NCBI GenBank assembly: GCA_020052215.1
Contig: JAGVPN010000376.1
Span: 1 to 17,409 of the forward strand
Direction: 5' to 3'
Length of the DNA stretch: 17,409 bases
Origin: Syntrophobacterales bacterium
GTDB taxonomy: Bacteria; Desulfobacterota; Desulfobaccia; Desulfobaccales; 0-14-0-80-60-11
Part shown: in pieces, positions 13,952-17,409 of the stretch
Numbering within the stretch: the stretch's first letter is position 1
Layout of the letters: every line of letters starts with the position of its first letter
Position numbers and translations under genes: made by a program
The notes under the pieces: model-generated
The model's input: only the letters and a program-made list of their open reading frames with translations
Databases searched by the model: none
Told to the model about the DNA's origin: nothing

Positions 13952-13984
13952 AATTGGTGCGGAGGACACACCCTACGAAAAACT
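13952..13984 (+). repeat. Dispersed repeat GGTGCG...CACCCTACGAAAAACT, copy 1
   Basis: This segment (AATTGGTGCG, then GGAC, then CACCCTACGAAAAACT) recurs at 14333-14365 with only two or three differences. A diverged inverted copy lies at 16711-16737. Confidence 0.7.
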
Positions 13985-14087
13985 TTTCGTAACAGGGCTG
14001 CAAACAGGGACGGCCAATCCCTGAACTGCGCCATTGTAGGACGAAACCACTTTTATGACAATGAGATTCCGTGCTCTTAGGATAGGC

Positions 14088-14107
14088 GGCCGGGGGCTGG
14101 ACCCCGG
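14088..14107. repeat. Small GC-rich inverted repeat
   Basis: A 6-bp CCGGGG / CCCCGG stem with a loop of about six bases, within the repeat cluster. No T-run follows on either strand. Confidence 0.35.
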
Positions 14108-14127
14108 GGCCCGACTCTTCCGGACCG

Positions 14128-14146
14128 AACTCCGGTTCTTTGCAGT
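14128..14146 (+). repeat. 19-bp direct repeat, copy 1
   Basis: AACTCCGGTTCTTTGCAGT occurs exactly here and again at 14362-14380. Confidence 0.85.
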
Positions 14147-14147
14147 C

Positions 14148-14208
14148 GTCCATAAGCCATCGGCTCACCCGTACATCATGAAAAAATATTAGAGTGGGCA
14201 CTGCCCAC
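14148..14208 (+). repeat. Composite palindromic repeat, copy 2 (diverged)
   Basis: The same order of modules as at 13877-13938: a CCATAAGCC-ATC-GGCTCACCC hairpin-like segment, CATGAAAAA, then the palindrome GTGGGCA-C-TGCCCAC (14194-14208). The sequence has diverged but the architecture and spacing are kept. Confidence 0.65.
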
Positions 14209-14296
14209 CAATTTCTCTGATCATCTGATTAATACCAAATTCGGTTTCTGCTGCAACAAACCAATTTGTTAACTTATGGGTAATTAAAAGTCTTTT

Positions 14297-14324
14297 AACC
14301 GAAAACCGAAAACTGAAAACCGAA
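14297..14324 (+). repeat. 7-bp tandem repeat AACCGAA x4
   Basis: Four head-to-tail units, three identical and one AACTGAA, followed by a partial unit. It is non-coding and AT-rich. Confidence 0.85.
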
Positions 14325-14332
14325 AACGGTAT

Positions 14333-14365
14333 AATTGGTGCGTGGGACGCACCCTACGAAAAACT
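14333..14365 (+). repeat. Dispersed repeat GGTGCGT...CACCCTACGAAAAACT, copy 2
   Basis: Contains the perfect hairpin GGTGCGT-GGG-ACGCACC (14337-14353) and then CTACGAAAAACT. It matches 13952-13984; copy 1 has a partly decayed stem. Confidence 0.75.
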
Positions 14366-14380
14366 CCGGTTCTTTGCAGT
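14362..14380 (+). repeat. 19-bp direct repeat, copy 2
   Basis: Exact second copy of the segment at 14128-14146. Its last base is also the first base of the candidate livK -35 hexamer. Confidence 0.85.
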
Positions 14381-14409
14381 TGACGGAACAATGGCGGCTT
14401 TGGTAGATT
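14380..14409 (+). promoter_or_regulatory. Candidate sigma70 promoter of the liv operon
   Basis: TTGACG (14380-14385, 5 of 6) and TAGATT (14404-14409, 4 of 6) are separated by 18 bp, about 67 bp upstream of the livK start. The same -10 hexamer is proposed for hcp. Confidence 0.4.
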
Positions 14410-14476
14410 GCTAACCGACAACCGCCCAGGGAGACGTGCCCGGCCTGGTTTAATCTCAGCACGGAAGGAGTGACTC

Positions 14477-15622
14477 ATGATCCGATCCAAGTGGACCGTG
14501 GCCATTTTGTTGATGAGTTTGGGACTGACCTGGGGCTGCAGCTCCCAGGATACCAAAGAAATTCGCCTCGGCGTCAACGCCGAACTTACCGGCAGCAAGC
14601 CTACGGTGGGAGATTCGTGCCAGAAGGCCGCGGAACTCCTGGCGGCCCAAGTGAATCAGGCCGGCGGTCTCAAGGTGGGCGACCAGCAGTTGCCCATAAA
14701 ATTGATTGTGGAGGATAACGAAGACAAGGCCGAATCCGCGGCCGCGGCGGCTCAGAAGCTCATCAGCCAGAACAATGTCCTGGCGATTATCGGTCCCAAC
14801 GCCTCGGGCAATGCCATCCCCGCGGCCCGGATCTGCGAAGATGCCGGCGTCATCATGATCACTCCCTGGTCCACCAACCCCAAGACCACGGAAGGCAAGA
14901 AATTTGTCTTCCGGGCCTGCTTTATCGACGATTTCCAGGGCCAGGTAATGGCCAAGTTCGCCCGGGAAAACCTCAAGGCCCAGACCGCCGCGGTGCTCTA
15001 CGACGTGGCTTCGGAGTACAACAAAGGCATTGCCGAGTTCTTTAAAAAATTCTTCGAGGCGGCCGGCGGCCAGGTGGTGGCCTTTGAGTCCTATACCAAG
15101 GACGACAAGGATTTCTCTTCCCAGCTCACCATCATCAAGGCGGCCAACCCCGGGGTGCTGTTCCTTCCCAATTATTACAACGAAGTCCCTCTGCAGGTGC
15201 AGCAGGCCCGGCGGTTGGGAATCACCTGCCCCATTATCGGCTCGGACTCCTGGGGCAGCGCCGAACTCCTGCCCTTGGGCGGGGCCGCCCTGGAGGGTTG
15301 CTATTTCAGCACCCATTATGCTCCGGACATCGCCACGCCCACCGCCCAGAAGTTCATCAAGGACTATGAAGCCAAGTACGGCAAGAAGCCTGACGATGTG
15401 GCGGCGCTGACCTATGACGCCGGGCGCCTCTTGTGCGCTGCCATCACCCAGGCCGGGGCCCTGGACCGGAAAAAGGTGCGGGACGCCCTGGCCTCGGTCA
15501 AGGAATTCCAGGGCGTGACCGGCCAGATGAAGTTCCAGGGGACCGGCGATCCCGTCAAAAGCGCCGTCATTCTCCAGATTAAGGACGGAAAATTCAATTA
15601 CTTCTCCGCCGTGCAACCTTAA
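14477..15622 (+). CDS. livK: Branched-chain amino acid ABC transporter, substrate-binding lipoprotein (LivK type)
   Basis: A 381-aa periplasmic solute-binding protein of the Leu/Ile/Val (type I periplasmic-binding) family. The N-terminus MIRSKWTVAILLMSLGLTWGC is a signal peptide with a lipobox-like end (TWGC, Cys21), so the mature protein is probably a lipoprotein. The mature start EIRLGVNAELTGSKPTVGDS is typical of the family. IIGPNASGNAIPAARICEDAGV (about residues 109-130) and GADSWG-like GSDSWGSAELL (about 255-265) form parts of the ligand cleft. The start ATG 14477 has AAGGAG six bases upstream, a strong ribosome binding site. It is followed by livH and livM on the same strand, so it delivers its ligand to that permease. 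The ligand could be leucine, isoleucine or valine, or another amino acid or amide; this cannot be settled from sequence. Confidence 0.93.
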   Translation: MIRSKWTVAILLMSLGLTWGCSSQDTKEIRLGVNAELTGSKPTVGDSCQKAAELLAAQVNQAGGLKVGDQQLPIKLIVEDNEDKAESAAAAAQKLISQNNVLAIIGPNASGNAIPAARICEDAGVIMITPWSTNPKTTEGKKFVFRACFIDDFQGQVMAKFARENLKAQTAAVLYDVASEYNKGIAEFFKKFFEAAGGQVVAFESYTKDDKDFSSQLTIIKAANPGVLFLPNYYNEVPLQVQQARRLGITCPIIGSDSWGSAELLPLGGAALEGCYFSTHYAPDIATPTAQKFIKDYEAKYGKKPDDVAALTYDAGRLLCAAITQAGALDRKKVRDALASVKEFQGVTGQMKFQGTGDPVKSAVILQIKDGKFNYFSAVQP

Positions 15623-15644
15623 ATGATGGTTTTTGGTTTTTGGT

Positions 15645-15689
15645 GGTGGAGCGGGCCGGTCGCCTGCGTCACCTTTGGTGATCTCCACC
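15645..15689 (+). promoter_or_regulatory. Hairpin between livK and livH
   Basis: GGTGGAG (15645-15651) can pair with CTCCACC (15683-15689), enclosing a smaller perfect hairpin TCACC-TTT-GGTGA (15669-15681). Such a structure could lower downstream expression relative to the binding protein, as is common in these operons. This role is an inference. Confidence 0.35.
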
Positions 15690-15712
15690 CTTGAAGCCGG
15701 GGAAATAAGCCT

Positions 15713-16624
15713 ATGTTCCAGCTGCTGGCCCAAAATGTCCTGAACGCCCTGCAACTGGGGAGCGTCTACGCCCTCATCGCCCTGGGCTACACCATGGTTT
15801 ACGGCATCCTCACCATGATCAATTTCGCCCACGGGGATATCTTCATGGTGGGAACGTACCTCAGCCTGGCCGGGGCCGTCTTCCTGTTGGGCCTGCCGCT
15901 AAAACTCCCGTTAGTGGTGGTCTTTCTGGGGGCCATGACCTTCAGTATGCTGCTCACCGCGCTCCTGGGGGTGAGCATCGAACGCCTGGCCTACCGCCCT
16001 TTGCGCCAGGCCCCCCGGGTCTCGGCGGTGATCACCGCCCTGGGAGTGGGACTCTTCCTGGAAAATCTTACCCTGGGAATCCTGGGGCCGCAGCCCCGGC
16101 ACTTCCCGGACCTCATCCCCCTGACCCGCTGGGAGGTGGCCGGCCTCACCCTCACCCCCCTGCAAGTGCTCATCATTGTCATGGCCGCGGTGCTCATGGT
16201 CCTGTTGGACCTGCTGGTGCGGCGGACGCTTTTGGGCATGGCCATGCGGGCCATTTCCTACAACCGGCCCATCGTCCCCCTCATGGGGGTGCCGGTGGAC
16301 CACGTCATTTCCCTGACCTTCGCCATCGGTTCCGCCATTGCCGCGGCCGGGGGGCTCCTGTACGGCCTGGCCTACCCGGTTTTGGACCCCTTGATGGGGG
16401 TGCGCATCGGCTGGTGGGCCTTCATCGCCGCGGTAGTGGGGGGTATCGGCAACATCCGGGGGGCCATGCTGGGCGGCTTTATCCTGGGCGCGGTGGAGGT
16501 CTTTACCCCGCTGGTGCTGCCGTCATCCACCTACCGGGACTTCGTGGCCTTCTCCCTGCTCCTGGTGCTGCTGATCTTTAAACCCACCGGCATCCTGGGC
16601 CGCCCGGTGTTTGAGAGGGTGTGA
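15713..16624 (+). CDS. livH: Branched-chain amino acid ABC transporter permease LivH
   Basis: A 303-aa integral inner-membrane permease of the LivH family; with LivM it forms the transmembrane channel, powered by LivG and LivF. About eight hydrophobic segments are visible. Family hallmarks are GSVYALIALGYTMVYGILTMINFAHGDIFMVGTY near the N-terminus (16-48), ERLAYRPLR (89-97), and the coupling loop LLGMAMRAISYNRPIVPLMGVPVD that contacts the ATPases. The C-terminal GGIGNIRGAMLGGFILGAVE and FKPTGILG are also typical. The start ATG 15713 has only a weak GGGGA-type ribosome binding site. It lies 90 bp after livK, with a possible hairpin between. It is separated from livM by 162 bp that hold a repeat element; these genes are normally adjacent. 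Confidence 0.95.
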   Translation: MFQLLAQNVLNALQLGSVYALIALGYTMVYGILTMINFAHGDIFMVGTYLSLAGAVFLLGLPLKLPLVVVFLGAMTFSMLLTALLGVSIERLAYRPLRQAPRVSAVITALGVGLFLENLTLGILGPQPRHFPDLIPLTRWEVAGLTLTPLQVLIIVMAAVLMVLLDLLVRRTLLGMAMRAISYNRPIVPLMGVPVDHVISLTFAIGSAIAAAGGLLYGLAYPVLDPLMGVRIGWWAFIAAVVGGIGNIRGAMLGGFILGAVEVFTPLVLPSSTYRDFVAFSLLLVLLIFKPTGILGRPVFERV

Positions 16625-16646
16625 GAAGATCAGTGGTCAGTAAGCA

Positions 16647-16770
16647 GTAGGGCGGGCATTGCCCGCCATTATCTGGCTCCCGGCTCACTGCTTATTGGTC
16701 TGAAAGTTTCTCATAGGTGCGTCTCACGCATTAATTAATCACAGGAAACGGCGGGCAGTGCCCGCCCTAC
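16647..16770. mobile_element. 124-bp MITE-like element between livH and livM
   Basis: The ends are 21-bp inverted repeats (16647-16667 and 16750-16770) identical at 20 of 21 positions, each itself a palindrome with core GGCGGGCA-N-TGCCCGCC. The interior (no ORF) contains a diverged GGTGCGT...ACGCA hairpin (16711-16737) related to 14333-14365. The right end is identical to the complement of 13918-13938. Confidence 0.7.
16711..16737 (-). repeat. Diverged copy of the GGTGCGT hairpin repeat
   Basis: TCATAGGTGCGTCTCACGCA here resembles the complement of 14333-14360, with several changes. It lies inside the livH-livM element. Confidence 0.5.
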
Positions 16771-16786
16771 ATATCTATTGTTGTTA

Positions 16787-17409
16787 ATGACAACTTCTGA
16801 CAAACGCAAGAAACTACTCGTCTGGCTGGGGCTCGCGGTGGTGCTGGCCCTGGCCTGGGGTTTGCCCGCCTCCGGCGCCCTCAACCCCTACGTGGTGCAG
16901 ATCCTCATGTACGTGGGGATCAACATGATCCTGACGTTAAGCCTCAATCTGGTGAACGGCTACATGGGCGAATTCTCCGTGGGCCACGCCGGGTTCATGG
17001 GCATCGGGGCCTACGTGGCCTCGGTGCTCACCGTGGCGGTGCTCCCTCCGGCCTGGGCGGCTGTGGCGTTCCCCGCGGTCCTTATCGTCGGCGGGGCGGC
17101 CGCGGCCCTGGCCGGGCTGTTGGTGGCCTACCCCTCCTTCCGCACCCGGGGGGATTACCTGGCCATCGTCACCCTGGCCTTCAACATGATCGTCAAGAGC
17201 GTCCTGGAAAATATCCCCAGCCTGGGCGGCCCCCGGGGCTATCTGGGCATGCCCCGCCTTACCACGCTTTTCTGGGTGGCCGCCTGGGTGATCTTGACCC
17301 TGTTGGTCTTGCGCAACCTGGTCTATTCCAACTTCGGGCGAGGGATCACGGCCATCCGGGAAGACGAAGTGGCCGCCAACCTGACCTCCGTGGATACCCG
17401 GCGCCTCAA
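16787..17409 (+). CDS. livM: Branched-chain amino acid ABC transporter permease LivM (partial, runs off right edge)
   Basis: The first 207 codons of the second permease subunit. The translation begins MTTSDKRKKLLVWLGLAVVLALAWG, with a short basic cytoplasmic tail and a first membrane segment. Family signatures are LTLSLNLVNGYMGEFSVGHAGFMGIGAYVASVL (about 48-80), FRTRGDYLAIVTLAFNMI (about 118-135) and the ATPase-contact loop GRGITAIREDEVAANLTSVDT near the right edge. I chose ATG 16787 because it begins the typical LivM N-terminus, but it has no recognisable ribosome binding site; TTG codons at 16778 and 16781 are in-frame alternatives. The 124-bp repeat element ends only 16 bp upstream and may have replaced the original translation signal. 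livG and livF, the ATPases, are expected just beyond the window. Confidence 0.93.
   Translation, partial: MTTSDKRKKLLVWLGLAVVLALAWGLPASGALNPYVVQILMYVGINMILTLSLNLVNGYMGEFSVGHAGFMGIGAYVASVLTVAVLPPAWAAVAFPAVLIVGGAAAALAGLLVAYPSFRTRGDYLAIVTLAFNMIVKSVLENIPSLGGPRGYLGMPRLTTLFWVAAWVILTLLVLRNLVYSNFGRGITAIREDEVAANLTSVDTRRL

Larger units (their letters stand above)
13821..14476. other. Gene-free repeat cluster between the crp-like gene and livK
   Basis: About 655 bp with no credible gene, lying between two divergently read genes. It is filled with short palindromes and direct repeats, listed separately (13877-13938, 13952-13984, 14088-14107, 14128-14146, 14148-14208, 14297-14324, 14333-14365, 14362-14380), and ends with a candidate livK promoter. 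Confidence 0.7.

Noticed and set aside
14456..15832. 458-aa minus-strand ORF antisense to livK
   Set aside because: Shadow frame of livK, rich in Gly/His/Asp, extending across the livK-livH junction with no family resemblance.

Overview
The window looks like chromosomal DNA of a GC-rich anaerobic bacterium, most likely a member of the former Deltaproteobacteria (Desulfobacterota). The grounds are a class I hybrid cluster protein of the Desulfovibrio type, an adjacent pheT and merR pair, a high-affinity branched-chain amino acid (liv) transporter, and many short palindromic intergenic repeats. This placement is an inference; no rRNA is present.

Left region (1-5055): an apparent accessory segment read on the minus strand. 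A complete helicase-less Type ISP/IIG restriction-modification enzyme (983-4156) is followed 26 bp later by an unrecognised gene that runs off the left edge and is interrupted by one in-frame TAA (699-701). About 860 bp of gene-free DNA containing a G-quadruplex-type tract separates the enzyme from a tRNA-Arg(CCG) gene (5056-5132). The tRNA has its own promoter and terminator, and the R-M segment lies on its 3' side, where islands often integrate.

Middle region (5220-9270), all minus strand: a two-gene unit (a secreted 175-aa protein and a C45-type Ntn acyltransferase/hydrolase) with a good sigma70-like promoter; then hcp, with a terminator-like hairpin behind it and, in front, a near-perfect Crp/Fnr palindrome placed exactly as in class II activated promoters. 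A 190-bp cluster of palindromic repeats follows (9055-9241).

Right-middle region (9271-13820), minus strand: pheT (without pheS beside it) overlapping or abutting a MerR-type regulator, a Ros/MucR zinc-finger regulator with a strong promoter and a possible autoregulatory operator, and a Crp/Fnr regulator. The Crp/Fnr protein is a plausible controller of hcp. A MITE-like element with a 30-bp perfect palindrome lies upstream of pheT.

Right region (13821-17409), plus strand: a 650-bp gene-free repeat cluster, then livK, livH and the start of livM. The livH-livM junction is interrupted by a 124-bp element bounded by 21-bp inverted repeats, related to copies in the crp-livK intergenic region. No CRISPR array, rRNA or full insertion sequence is seen. 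The most noteworthy items are the interrupted gene beside the R-M enzyme, the hcp operator geometry, and the family of nested palindromic repeats with recognisable copies in at least three intergenic regions.
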